Below, piece after piece: positions 30,281 to 40,510 of a stretch of DNA of 60,521 nucleotides. Under the pieces are notes generated by a model, which saw nothing but the letters and a program-made list of their open reading frames with translations, was not told the DNA's origin and did not search any database. The stretch covers positions 1 to 60,521 of the forward strand of contig LFTI01000087.1 in assembly GCA_001513285.1 (NCBI GenBank). The letters run 5' to 3'. The position numbers and the translations under genes were made by a program. This DNA comes from Rikenellaceae bacterium DTU049. Lineage in GTDB: Bacteria; Bacteroidota; Bacteroidia; Bacteroidales; DTU049. Numbering within the stretch: the first letter of the stretch is position 1; every line of letters starts with the position of its first letter.

Positions 30281-31477
30281 TTACCACCTACTTATGCCTG
30301 CTATTCCACCAAATTCATTATACAATTTATCTTTAATATCAGCTTTTACAAATTCTATTTTAGTAGAATATTCTTCTGCTAAATCTGTTATATATTCTCT
30401 TAAATTAATTTCTGCAGGATTATTACAATGTTTTTTTGCCTCATCTAGGAGACCAAATATTAATCCATCTTCGCACCTATAAGCTTTAGCATCAAAATCC
30501 CAAGGCAAAAGTAAAATTTGTAATCTTCCTATTTGCAGAGCTTCTAAAACATCTGACAAACCAATAATTCCATAGCCCTGATAAATTAAATCGAAATAAT
30601 ATTTTTCTTCATCATATTCTGTTTTTTCGAGCAAAGGAGTGATCTTTTCAAGAATTTCTTTATTAGAAATATTATCAGGATTAGTGAGATTAGAGACATG
30701 TCCGATAATTAATTTTTTAACATCATGGCTAAGGTAATTTTCGAAAAAACTAAGTTGCCAATCAGTACCTATCAAAACAAGTCTACTGATATTTAATTGA
30801 TGAATAGACTTTGCTAACATATCAGCTAATCGCTTATATAGTTTGTGAGACCAATTTTGATATTTAGATTTATATTTGTCTTTAAATTTTTCTCGAGCAT
30901 AGAAATGACGTTCTCCATACAGAGTTTGATCAATTGCAGATAAATGATCTTGAATTTCTTTCCATTCATTACTAGTAATTTCAGCAAAAGTATCCGTTAT
31001 TTCCTGAACTTCATTTAAGAAAATTTGGTAAAATCTCCATTTAGTCCCATAAATATGCAAAATACCTGTTCTATCATACTCATCAAATGCATAATAAATA
31101 GGTAAAAGATAAGGTTTCCCATAATGTACATCTATTTTGCCTAGAGTCAAATCTATAGCAGGCAAATCTATTTGTAATTCAAAGGTTTCGCTCTCCAATT
31201 CATTTTTATCATTTACCCAAGCAAATTTAGCTAAAGTCCTTGTCTCTGGATGTACAAATTGTAAAGAAAGTAAAAAATCTTCTAAAAATGTTCTTCCATT
31301 ATTTAATTTTACATCTAGAGATTTAAAATCTTTTAAAGCATTTTTAATTCTAATGATCCAGGCCATATTCTTATTTTCTTCCTTCGATGGATCAGTATCA
31401 CAATAAACGGATAATACTGGTACTGCTAATGACTCAATTCTTTCTTTAAATGCATTGATTTGTTCCAGGGTTATCAT
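30281..31477 (-). CDS. baeRF-like (eRF1-related domain) hypothetical protein
   Basis: PVLSVYCDTDPSKEENKN N-terminus; LVLIGTDWQLSFFENYL central domain; family call by appearance. Confidence 0.5.
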   Translation of the reverse strand: MITLEQINAFKERIESLAVPVLSVYCDTDPSKEENKNMAWIIRIKNALKDFKSLDVKLNNGRTFLEDFLLSLQFVHPETRTLAKFAWVNDKNELESETFELQIDLPAIDLTLGKIDVHYGKPYLLPIYYAFDEYDRTGILHIYGTKWRFYQIFLNEVQEITDTFAEITSNEWKEIQDHLSAIDQTLYGERHFYAREKFKDKYKSKYQNWSHKLYKRLADMLAKSIHQLNISRLVLIGTDWQLSFFENYLSHDVKKLIIGHVSNLTNPDNISNKEILEKITPLLEKTEYDEEKYYFDLIYQGYGIIGLSDVLEALQIGRLQILLLPWDFDAKAYRCEDGLIFGLLDEAKKHCNNPAEINLREYITDLAEEYSTKIEFVKADIKDKLYNEFGGIAGISRW

Positions 31478-31590
31478 GGCACTACAATTTTATGATTACT
31501 TATATAAAAATTAATACAAAAATTATACAAAAATTATACAAAATTTTTACAAAAAATAAATAAATTAATTCAAAGTAAAAACAATTGAGA

Positions 31591-32148
31591 TTAATGATTC
31601 CAGAAAATTTCTGATTTTCCTTTTAATAATAAAATTTTTCTGCCTAATATAAAAAAATAATCGCTTAATCTATTAATATAAGCCATTATTAAATCATAAT
31701 TAGAAATAGATTCATTTTCGGCCAATTCACAAATTTTTCTTTCTGCTCGCCTAACAATAGTTCTAATAATATGACAAAATGACATATCAGGATCACCAAC
31801 TGGTAAAACAAAATTGGTTAATTCACCCAACTCATTAGAATATTGATCAATTTTATATTCTAAAAAAATAACTCTATCATTAGAAAAGACAGGCAATGTA
31901 TCAGTAGAAATTGATTTATTAGCTATATGAGATTCTATAATAAAAATATCATTAATAATAGTAAATAAATCATCACGAATATCAGGTACATCAATTATCT
32001 CATAAAAATATCCAATAAAAGAACATGCTTCATCTAGAGTACCATAAGCTTCTACACGAGGATCATATTTAGGGACATTTTCTCCAGATAATAGTTGAGT
32101 ATATCCTTTATCACCATTTTTTGTATATATTTTTTTAATATTTTTCAT
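31591..32148 (-). CDS. PduO-type ATP:cob(I)alamin adenosyltransferase
   Basis: IYTKNGDKGYTQLLSGENVPKYDPRVEAYGTLDEACSFIG; VRRAERKI; INRLSDYFFILGR. Confidence 0.9.
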   Translation of the reverse strand: MKNIKKIYTKNGDKGYTQLLSGENVPKYDPRVEAYGTLDEACSFIGYFYEIIDVPDIRDDLFTIINDIFIIESHIANKSISTDTLPVFSNDRVIFLEYKIDQYSNELGELTNFVLPVGDPDMSFCHIIRTIVRRAERKICELAENESISNYDLIMAYINRLSDYFFILGRKILLLKGKSEIFWNH

Positions 32149-32173
32149 ATATCTTGATAATTTTTGAGAAAAT

Positions 32174-32686
32174 TTATGCTAAAGGGACATTAATATGAGC
32201 TCTAGCAATAGCCACACGTTGTCTTTGTCCACCAGACAATTCATTAGGTTTATGATGTATTCTATCCTTCAGACCTACTATTTCGAACATAGGCTCTGCA
32301 CGAGCAATACGATCATTCTTATTAACACCAGCATAAATGAGTGACAACATCACATTTTCTAATGCATTATAACGAGAAAGTAAATAAAAAGTTTGAAAAA
32401 CAAAACCTACCTCTTTATTTCTGATACCAGCTAATTCATCATCACCAAGCCCACTAACTAATTGATTATTAAGATAATACTCTCCGCTCGTAGGAGTATC
32501 AAGACAACCTATAATATTCATTAGAGTAGTTTTTCCCAAACCAGATGACCGAGTGATGACGACAAAATCATTTTTATTAATTTTCAAAATAATACTCTGT
32601 AAGACATTAACAACGACTTGACCGATGGAATAAGTCTTTTGAATATTATTAAGAGAAATGATAGAATCCATAAAAAATTTTAACAA
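32174..32686 (-). pseudogene. Truncated LolD/MacB-type ABC transporter ATPase
   Basis: Ends LSGGQRQRVAIARAHINVPLA-stop, so no Walker B; Walker A reads RSSGLGKTT instead of GPSGSGKST. Confidence 0.75.
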
Positions 32687-32722
32687 AGATAAAAGAAAGT
32701 TTTATGAAAAAGGATAAAACAT

Positions 32723-33730
32723 TTAAATGTTATGTATTAAATATGTTAATGATATCAAATTACTGTACCGCTCCCATGCACGCCTATCCGACGCCGCCAA
32801 ATTCAGCAACCTCCCCGTATCTTCTATAATCTTCTCCGCCAAATACTTCCCCTTAACTACAAACCACATTATGTAGTTTGTCAAATACTTTGTTGCAACG
32901 CCTCGAAACTTATAATATATCCAGCCAACAAAATCTGTTATCTTCTTATGAATAGTTGATACACTGTATATACCATCTTTCTTCTTTTTCTTAGAAGATA
33001 TCTCTTTGTGTTTGATGTGCTCAGCATTAACTGTTTTGAAAGCTTTTTTATCGCTGCCGCATACCACTGAATTCTCAGATATCCTATATTTTAGAAAATC
33101 TGATATGTGTTCAGCCTGAACTCGTTTATCTTCTAATTTTTTGAACAAAATATTTCCACTTCTATCTGTAGCAGCTAATACTGCTACATTCGTTGGCTTC
33201 TTTTTCTTTAGCTTTTTTAATTCTTTCTTGTCACGCTTCTTTTTGCCTTTTTCGGAATAATTCATTAGTAACTCTTCTAATTCTACTACTCCAAAGAAAT
33301 TAACATTATCTTCAAAAGATTGCAAAGCACTTAAAATTCTATGTCGCCAAAAGAAGCTCGTTTGCAGACAAATACCTACATTTCTGGCACATTCTCTTAA
33401 AGTCATACCTGCAGACATACATTTGATGTATTCGAGCATTTTATCTCTGTGGTGAATGCCATACATAAAAGTACCGGTTGTAACACGGAATTGCCGTCTA
33501 CAATTTTTACACTTATAATTTTGTACTCCATTTTGTAAGCCATTTTTGATTACGTGGCTGCTATTACAATCTGGGCAAAGTATGCCTGTAGACATGGCTT
33601 TTTGCTCTTGATAATCGACAATGTCTTTGCCTTCATTTTTTATTTTATTATATAAATTGTCGTAATACTTGCGTGCTTCTTCTTTAGTGAGGGCAAAGAC
33701 ATCTATTTCTTCTTCAAATATTTTATCCAT
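32723..33730 (-). mobile_element. IS1595-like transposase-family protein (copy 3), zinc ribbon + DDE-like domain
   Basis: CPDCNSSHVIKNGLQNGVQNYKCKNCRRQF; SFFWRHRIL; FRGVATKYLTNYIMWF; start refined to MDKIFEEE. Confidence 0.8.
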
Positions 33731-33746
33731 AATTATAATATTTTTA

Positions 33747-33754
33747 CAAATATA
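33747..33754 (-). promoter_or_regulatory. TAnnTTTG element upstream of transposase-like copy 3
   Basis: TATATTTG on the minus strand, 16 nt before the refined ATG. Confidence 0.5.
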
Positions 33755-33809
33755 AAAACTTTTTATAACTAAAAACATATTTATTTCAAAACAAAAATTT
33801 TTATCAAAT

Positions 33810-33840
33810 AAGAATAACCTGTTTTTAACAGGTTATTCTT
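33810..33840. repeat. 14-bp perfect palindrome AAGAATAACCTGTT-ttt-AACAGGTTATTCTT
   Basis: Read directly. Confidence 0.9.
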
Positions 33841-33971
33841 ATACCTCTTCAAAACTATTCCCTATCTTTTTGCATTAAAAATATGAGAGTGTTATCTAAC
33901 GATAGATAAAAATATATTTTGAAATTATCTAAAAATATTTATTAATTTTATAAATTAAATTTTTGATATTC

Positions 33972-34469
33972 ATGAAAAAAATCTTCTCTCTCCTTTTATT
34001 AGGAATTTTTCTCATCGGATGCAATTTGGATGATAATTCTTCTGCAGATTTAAATGTAATTTCTGATAGAAAGGATATCCCTTTTAAAGAAATAATTTTT
34101 TTAATTAATTTAAAAACTAATGATAGTAATTATGTAGTAGTTAAAGAAATAGATTCTATTAATATTTATGTAAATACTTTTGCCTGGGCTAAGCTCAACT
34201 CTGCATCTATAGACACTACTAAAATCAGCAAATTTATTGTTAATAATAGGTTTGAGTCTAATAATAAAATAAGTTATTTAGTCGTTGCTAAACAAGAACT
34301 CACTCAATCTAATTTTAATACTGCTGGTGATTATGCTCAATATCTTAATTCATTATATGAATTGCAACCAGGGGAGTATGCATGCTTAATTGAATCATTT
34401 CAAAATACCTTGAATGATTCTACAACTGTGAAATATTATTCATACTTTTATAAAAGTTTCAGAGTGTAG
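33972..34469 (+). CDS. Lipoprotein of unknown function
   Basis: MKKIFSLLLLGIFLIGCN lipobox. Confidence 0.7.
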   Translation: MKKIFSLLLLGIFLIGCNLDDNSSADLNVISDRKDIPFKEIIFLINLKTNDSNYVVVKEIDSINIYVNTFAWAKLNSASIDTTKISKFIVNNRFESNNKISYLVVAKQELTQSNFNTAGDYAQYLNSLYELQPGEYACLIESFQNTLNDSTTVKYYSYFYKSFRV

Positions 34470-34601
34470 TCTAAATATGAGAAGTGTTTTTATTGGTGAA
34501 TTCGGTATAAAATAGATTAATATGAAAAAATTACAATTTATTTTTATAAAATATATAATTTATATTTTTCAATCATGTTACTAATCCTAATCAATTAATA
34601 T

Positions 34602-35123
34602 ATGCCTCTAATAAAAAGTGTAAAAGGTATTTCGCCTAAATGGGGAAATGATTGTTGGATAGCAGATAATGCTACTATTGTAGGAGATGTTATTATCGGT
34701 GAGCAATGTACTATTTGGTTTAACGCTGTTGTGCGTGGTGATGTTCATTATATTCACATTGGTAATAAGGTAAATATCCAAGATCAAGTTGTTATTCATT
34801 GTACTTATCAAACTTCTCCTGTAGAGATAGGTAATAACGTGTCAATAGGTCATAGTGCTATTATTCACGGATGCAAAATTGGAAATAATGTTTTGATAGG
34901 TATGGGAGCAATTATCATGGATGATGTGATTATCGAGGATAACTGTATTATTGCTGCTGGTGCTATTGTTACTAAAAATACTTTTATTCCTTCATACAGT
35001 GTTTTTGCTGGTATTCCTGCTAAAAAAATTAAAAATTTATCTGAAGAACAATTCCAAAAAGAAGTTTTGGATATAGCTAATCACTATCCAATGTACGCTA
35101 GCTGGTATAATGAAATTAAGTAA
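34602..35123 (+). CDS. Gamma-carbonic anhydrase-like left-handed beta-helix protein
   Basis: Hexapeptide repeats; IWFNAVVRGDVHYIHIG; VSIGHSAIIHGC; GMGAIIMDD. Confidence 0.9.
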   Translation: MPLIKSVKGISPKWGNDCWIADNATIVGDVIIGEQCTIWFNAVVRGDVHYIHIGNKVNIQDQVVIHCTYQTSPVEIGNNVSIGHSAIIHGCKIGNNVLIGMGAIIMDDVIIEDNCIIAAGAIVTKNTFIPSYSVFAGIPAKKIKNLSEEQFQKEVLDIANHYPMYASWYNEIK

Positions 35124-35145
35124 TTGAATATTGGGACTAATTATT

Positions 35146-35871
35146 TTATCTATTTTTCTGGAAAATATATAAATATGTTAACCCAAAAGTTAATTTTTTT
35201 ACTTTCAAAGTTTTGAAGCCTAAACTTTCTATGTAAGAGGCTAAATCTTCACCACAAGGGAATTCATCGGATGTATTTTTTAAATATGCAAAAGAATTTG
35301 GATATTTTAATATAAATTTTGAAAAAGTGCTCATAATGATATTTTGATACATCTTATATAAAATATCAAAAGCTATATCAGGCTGACCAAATTCCAATAT
35401 TGCTAAAATACCTTTTGGCTTCAGCACTCTATATGATGACAAAAGAGCCAAATGAGAGTTTTCGAAATTTCTAATGCCAAAAGAAATAGTTACTGCATCT
35501 ACAGATGAGGTAGATAAAGGAATATTTTCTGCAAAAGAATTGTAAAATTCTATATTAGGTTGTTTTAATCTATTTTTTGCTATATTAATCATTTTATCTG
35601 ATGGATCTAATAGCATCAATTTTTGAGGATGTAATTGCAACAACGATTTAGCTTGAGAGCCAGTGCCACATGCTACATCCAAGATTATTTGAGGCTGAAA
35701 ATGTTTTAATTCACTTGTAAGATATTTTCTCCACAGATGATCTATACCAAATGAAAATATTGAAGTAAATTTATCATAATTTGGTGCTATAGCATCAAAC
35801 ATATCTATAATTTCATTTTTACTTTTACCAATAATATGTTTATTGAGCACCTGAGCGATAGCTTTTGCCAT
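35146..35871 (-). CDS. ubiE: Demethylmenaquinone/ubiquinone methyltransferase
   Basis: MFDAIAPNYDKFTSIFSFGIDHLWRK; LDVACGTGSQAK; SFGIRNFEN. Confidence 0.92.
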   Translation of the reverse strand: MAKAIAQVLNKHIIGKSKNEIIDMFDAIAPNYDKFTSIFSFGIDHLWRKYLTSELKHFQPQIILDVACGTGSQAKSLLQLHPQKLMLLDPSDKMINIAKNRLKQPNIEFYNSFAENIPLSTSSVDAVTISFGIRNFENSHLALLSSYRVLKPKGILAILEFGQPDIAFDILYKMYQNIIMSTFSKFILKYPNSFAYLKNTSDEFPCGEDLASYIESLGFKTLKVKKLTFGLTYLYIFQKNR

Positions 35872-35956
35872 AAGTATAAATTTTATATGGCTAAATTAAA
35901 TATTATATATTATTAAAAATACAAAAATTATATATATCATTTTTTTTTAAGTCAAC

Positions 35957-35993
35957 AAAAAAAAGTAGCTTACAGTTTTGTAAGCTACTTTTT
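35957..35993 (-). terminator. Rho-independent terminator of the thrS-infC-rpmI-rplT operon
   Basis: AAAAAGTAGCTTACA-gttt-TGTAAGCTACTTTTT, with T-tract on the minus strand. Confidence 0.88.
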
Positions 35994-36031
35994 ACCAACA
36001 TTAAAATCAATAAGTTAAAAATTTAAAAAAA

Positions 36032-36379
36032 TTAATTTTTTAAACTTTCAACTATTTTAGCAAAAATTTCTGGTTCGTTCATTGCTAAATCGGCTAAAGT
36101 TTTTCGATTCAGAGCAATGTTCTTTTTATGAATTAATCCCATAAATTGTGAATAAGGCATACCATTTAATCTGGCTCCAGCATTAATACGCTGAATCCAC
36201 AATTTTCTATAATCACGTTTTTTTAATTTTCTACCAACGTAAGCGTGATTTTGTCCTTTTTCCCATCTATTTTTGGCTACTGTCCAAACATTTTTATTAC
36301 GACCTATATAACCTTTGGTTAAACGTAATATTTTTTTTCTTCTAGCCCTTGATGCTACATGATTAACACTTCTTGACAT
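36032..36379 (-). CDS. rplT: 50S ribosomal protein L20
   Basis: [30 protein letters not shown]. Confidence 0.97.
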   Translation of the reverse strand: MSRSVNHVASRARRKKILRLTKGYIGRNKNVWTVAKNRWEKGQNHAYVGRKLKKRDYRKLWIQRINAGARLNGMPYSQFMGLIHKKNIALNRKTLADLAMNEPEIFAKIVESLKN

Positions 36380-36384
36380 AATTT

Positions 36385-36395
36385 ACCTCCTTTTT
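36385..36395 (-). promoter_or_regulatory. Strong Shine-Dalgarno of rplT
   Basis: Minus strand AAAAAGGAGGT-aaatt-ATG. Confidence 0.85.
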
Positions 36396-36452
36396 GTTTC
36401 AGCGGCTAATTTTTATGCTCTTTGGAGCTGATAACAATTTTTTTAAAATTTT

Positions 36453-36647
36453 TTACTTTAATAACATTTGTTTAACATTTTTAGCAGTTTTGCCTTCAAT
36501 AATGGCATAATGCCCAAGATTTCTCTTGCGTTTTTTACTTTTTTTAGTCAAAATATGACTTTTGTATGCATGTTTACGTTTCACTTTACCAGAACCAGTA
36601 ATGACGAAACGCTTTTTTGCACTTGATTTACTCTTCATTTTAGGCAT
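36453..36647 (-). CDS. rpmI: 50S ribosomal protein L35
   Basis: [36 protein letters not shown]. Confidence 0.97.
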   Translation of the reverse strand: MPKMKSKSSAKKRFVITGSGKVKRKHAYKSHILTKKSKKRKRNLGHYAIIEGKTAKNVKQMLLK

Positions 36648-36660
36648 ATCTTATTATTTT

Positions 36661-37194
36661 TTATTTTTTCTTATTAATTTTAGGAGCTAAAATCATAGAC
36701 ATCTCTTTTCCTTGGAGTTTAGGTAATTGCTCTACTTTTGCAATATCAGATAAAGCATCAGCAAATTTTAATAATTGAAACTCTCCTTGTTCTTTATACA
36801 CAATAGTTCTACCTTTATAGATAATTTTTACTCTTACTTTATTTCCTTCTTCTATAAACCTTTGAGCATGTTTCAGTTTAAAATTAAAATCATGTTCATC
36901 AATATTAAAACCTAGTCTAATAACTTTAACGACCATTTGAAAAGTCTTTGCTTTGATTTCTTTTTCTTTTTTTCTACGTTCAAAAAGAAATTTGCTATAG
37001 TCCATTATACGACATACAGGTGGATTAGCTTGCGGTGAAATTTCAACTAAATCTAAATTTTTTTCATTAGCTAGTGCAATAGCTTTATCAATGGGTAAAA
37101 TTAAAGGTTCAAAATCATCTCCTACTACTCTGACCTCACGAGCTGTGATTTCTTCATTAATTCTATAACTAAATTTTTCTTTCTGTGCTCCCAA
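36661..37194 (-). CDS. infC: Translation initiation factor IF-3 (non-AUG start)
   Basis: YRINEEITAREVRVVGDD; VCRIMDYSKFLFERRKK; start codon at 37192-37194 is TTG. Confidence 0.95.
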   Translation of the reverse strand: MGAQKEKFSYRINEEITAREVRVVGDDFEPLILPIDKAIALANEKNLDLVEISPQANPPVCRIMDYSKFLFERRKKEKEIKAKTFQMVVKVIRLGFNIDEHDFNFKLKHAQRFIEEGNKVRVKIIYKGRTIVYKEQGEFQLLKFADALSDIAKVEQLPKLQGKEMSMILAPKINKKK

Positions 37195-37202
37195 GTTTTT
37201 TA

Positions 37203-39152
37203 TTAAATTTTATTTGTTAAACTTTTATTTAATTCGTCTGAAAATAAATTAATAAATGCCTCAGTATCCATACTACCGAGGTCGCCTTGTCCTTGACGAC
37301 GTACAGACACAGCATTCTCATTTTTCTCCTTTTCGCCCACTATAATCATAAATGGAATACGCTGTAGCTCTGCCTCACGGATTTTTTTGCCTACTTTCTC
37401 GGATCTATCATCCATTTCAGTTCTTATATCTAAATTAGTCAGCAAAGATACAACTTTTTCTCCATATTCAATATATTTTTCACTTATAGGTAAAACTATC
37501 ACTTGTACAGGTGATAACCATAATGGTAATTTACCCGCTGTTTGCTCTAAAAGCAATGATACAAATCTTTCCATTGAACCAAAAATAGCTCTATGTATCA
37601 TCACTGGACGATATTTTTGATTATCAGCTCCTATATATTCTAGATTAAATCTTTCTGGTAAATTATAGTCTACTTGTATAGTTCCTAATTGCCAGCTACG
37701 GCCTATAGCATCTTGCACCATAAAATCTAATTTTGGTCCATAAAAAGCAGCTTCACCTTTAGCAATTATCGTATTAAAACCAGTATTAGAGACACTTTCT
37801 AATATTGCTTCTTCTGCTTTTTCCCAATTTTCTTCGCTGCCAATATATTTTCCTTTATTTTCTGGATCACTCAATGACACTTGTGCAGTGAAATTTTTAA
37901 AATCAAAAGTATTTAAGATTAGCAATACTATTTCCATCACTTTATGGAATTCATCTTTTAGCTGATCATTTGTACAGAAAATATGTGCATCATCTTGAGT
38001 GAAACTACGTACACGTGTGAGACCATGAAGTTCTCCACTTTGTTCATATCTATAAACTGTACCAAATTCTGCTATTCGCAATGGTAAATCTTTATATGAT
38101 CTTGGTTTAAAAGCATAAATCTCACAATGATGAGGACAATTCATTGGTTTGAGCATAAACTCCTCGTCTTCAATAGGAGTAGATATTGGACGAAATGAAT
38201 CTTTGCCATACTTTTCATAATGTCCAGAGGTAATATATAGTTCCTTTTGTCCAATGTGCGGTGTTATAACATGCTGATAACCATATTGCAATTGTACATT
38301 TTTAAGAAATTTTTCTAATTCTTGTCTAACAATTGCACCTTTAGGTAACCACATGGGCAAACCTTGTCCTACTTTAGGACTAAACATAAAAAGTTCTAAT
38401 TCTTTACCCAATTTTCTATGATCTCTTTTGCGAGCTTCTTCTAAAAAATTAAGATAATCATCCAATAATTCTTGTTTAGGAAAGCTAATACCATAGATAC
38501 GTGTCAGCATTTGTCTATGCTCATCACCCCGCCAATAGGCTCCCGCAATATTTAATAGTTTAATAGCTTTTACATATTTAGTGGATGGCAAATGAGGTCC
38601 TCTACATAAATCTACAAAATCACCTAAAGTATATAATGTTAATTGTTGATTTTCTAATTCTTCTATCAATTCTATTTTGTAGGTATTATCAATTTTCTTG
38701 AAATAATCTAGAGCTTCTTGCTTAGTTACTTCTTTTCTAACAAAAGGTATATCTAGTTTAATGATTTCTTTAATCTTGTTTTCTATTTTTTCTAAATCTT
38801 CTTCGGAAACTTTATGATCACCAAAATCAATATCATAGTAAAATCCATGCTCTATGCTAGGTCCTATGCCAAATTTAGCATCTGGGAAAAGAGAACAAAT
38901 AGCTGCAGCCATGATATGAGATGATGAATGCCAAAATATACTTTTACCTTCTGGGTCGTCCCATGTGATAATTTTAATCTGTGCATCGTGCTCTATAGCT
39001 CTATTTAGATCATACATTTGATCATTTACTTTAATAGCTAAAGCTTTATTTAGCAAGCTCTGACTAATAGCCTTAGCTATTTCAAAGCCAGTGATACCAG
39101 CAGGGAATGACTTTTTATTATCATCAGGAAAAGTAATTATTATCTCTCTCAT
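37203..39152 (-). CDS. thrS: Threonyl-tRNA synthetase
   Basis: [51 protein letters not shown]. Confidence 0.97.
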   Translation of the reverse strand: MREIIITFPDDNKKSFPAGITGFEIAKAISQSLLNKALAIKVNDQMYDLNRAIEHDAQIKIITWDDPEGKSIFWHSSSHIMAAAICSLFPDAKFGIGPSIEHGFYYDIDFGDHKVSEEDLEKIENKIKEIIKLDIPFVRKEVTKQEALDYFKKIDNTYKIELIEELENQQLTLYTLGDFVDLCRGPHLPSTKYVKAIKLLNIAGAYWRGDEHRQMLTRIYGISFPKQELLDDYLNFLEEARKRDHRKLGKELELFMFSPKVGQGLPMWLPKGAIVRQELEKFLKNVQLQYGYQHVITPHIGQKELYITSGHYEKYGKDSFRPISTPIEDEEFMLKPMNCPHHCEIYAFKPRSYKDLPLRIAEFGTVYRYEQSGELHGLTRVRSFTQDDAHIFCTNDQLKDEFHKVMEIVLLILNTFDFKNFTAQVSLSDPENKGKYIGSEENWEKAEEAILESVSNTGFNTIIAKGEAAFYGPKLDFMVQDAIGRSWQLGTIQVDYNLPERFNLEYIGADNQKYRPVMIHRAIFGSMERFVSLLLEQTAGKLPLWLSPVQVIVLPISEKYIEYGEKVVSLLTNLDIRTEMDDRSEKVGKKIREAELQRIPFMIIVGEKEKNENAVSVRRQGQGDLGSMDTEAFINLFSDELNKSLTNKI

Positions 39153-39328
39153 ATCTTTTTTAAAAAAATATTTGCAAAATTAATGTAAAATTTTTAAATG
39201 AAAAGTAAACTTATTCTAACAAAATTGTATTATAACTAAACATAAACTAGAAATTTTGTATAAATCAGTTCACAAATTGATTAGTAGATATTATTTAAGA
39301 ATGATAATTCATCTTAAATAAATTTTTA

Positions 39329-40300
39329 TTATGTCAAACCAGGGACAGGTATTTGTAATTTTTTACTAATAGCAATGAGCATTTCTTTAGTCATACGAGC
39401 TAAATCATAGTCTGGTTGCCAACCCCATTCTTCTCTAGCACAACTATCATCTATAGATTGTGGCCAACTATCAGCTATAGCTTGTCTGAAATCTGGATTA
39501 TATTCAATTTTAAAATCTGGAATATATTTTCTAATCTCAGCAGCTAATTCCTCTGGAGTGAAACTCATAGCAGTAACATTAAAATCTGAATGATGTTTTA
39601 GTTTAGTAACATCAGCTTCCATGAGCATAATAGTAGCTTTTATACAATCAGGCATAAACATCATAGGCAATCTAGTATCTGATTTTAAAAAGCAATTGTA
39701 ATATTTATTTTTCACTGCTTCATAAAATATCTCAACAGCATAGTCAGTAGTGCCACCACCAGGTAAAGTTACACTACTAATGATACCAGGATATCTCATA
39801 CCACGTATATCCACACCAAATTTATTGAAATAATAATTTCCTAAAAGTTCTCCCGATACTTTAGTAATACCATACATAGTAGTTGGTTGCAAAATAGTAT
39901 CCTGTGGAGTATTTACTCTCGGAGTTGTAGGACCAAAAACTGCTATAGAGCTAGGAACAAAAACTTTTTCCAATTTCAATTCTCTTGCTACTTCTAGAGT
40001 ATTTATTAATCCATTAATATTGGTATCCCATGCTTTCAATGGATCTTGCTCACCTTTAGCAGATAAAATAGCAGCTAAATTAATAATAGTGCTTATATTG
40101 TATTCTCTACAAATTTCTTTAAATTTATCAGTATTTCTGACATCTAATTGTACATATGGACCAGCTTTAGCTAAATCATCTGGTAATGGAGTACGGTTAT
40201 AAGCTAAAACTACGTTTTCGTTTCCATATTTTTCTCTCAATGCTGGTGTAAGTTCAGAACCTATCTGACCAGCAGCACCTATTACTAATATTTTTTTCAT
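39329..40300 (-). CDS. SDR-type L-threonine 3-dehydrogenase-like NAD-dependent epimerase
   Basis: VIGAAGQIGSELTPALR; YGITKVSGELL; RYPGIIS...GGGTTDYAVEIF. Confidence 0.85.
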   Translation of the reverse strand: MKKILVIGAAGQIGSELTPALREKYGNENVVLAYNRTPLPDDLAKAGPYVQLDVRNTDKFKEICREYNISTIINLAAILSAKGEQDPLKAWDTNINGLINTLEVARELKLEKVFVPSSIAVFGPTTPRVNTPQDTILQPTTMYGITKVSGELLGNYYFNKFGVDIRGMRYPGIISSVTLPGGGTTDYAVEIFYEAVKNKYYNCFLKSDTRLPMMFMPDCIKATIMLMEADVTKLKHHSDFNVTAMSFTPEELAAEIRKYIPDFKIEYNPDFRQAIADSWPQSIDDSCAREEWGWQPDYDLARMTKEMLIAISKKLQIPVPGLT

Positions 40301-40390
40301 GGTTTTATTTTTTTTGCAAACTTACATTAAAAATTTAAATATATAATAATTGAAATATGAGTTGTATTAATAAAAAGTTGATAAGGAGAC

Positions 40391-40426
40391 GGGGAGAGGG
40401 GGTGACTGGGTGAAGAGGTGACTGGG
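40391..40426 (+). other. G-rich tract with G-quadruplex potential
   Basis: GGGGAGAGGGGGTGACTGGGTGAAGAGGTGACTGGG: four G-runs of at least 3. Confidence 0.5.
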
Positions 40427-40432
40427 AGAATA

Positions 40433-40467
40433 AGTGATTAGTGATAAGTGATAAGTGATAGGTGATA
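40433..40467. repeat. Five tandem 7-bp units (AGTGATA)
   Basis: agtgatt agtgata agtgata agtgata ggtgata. Confidence 0.9.
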
Positions 40468-40510
40468 GAGTTGATAAGTTGATTAATTTAAAAGTTTAAG
40501 CAAAATGTTT

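Noticed and set aside
39153-39328. T-box or similar riboswitch upstream of thrS
   Set aside because: No T-box or terminator/antiterminator structure was recognisable; the leader is short and AT-rich.
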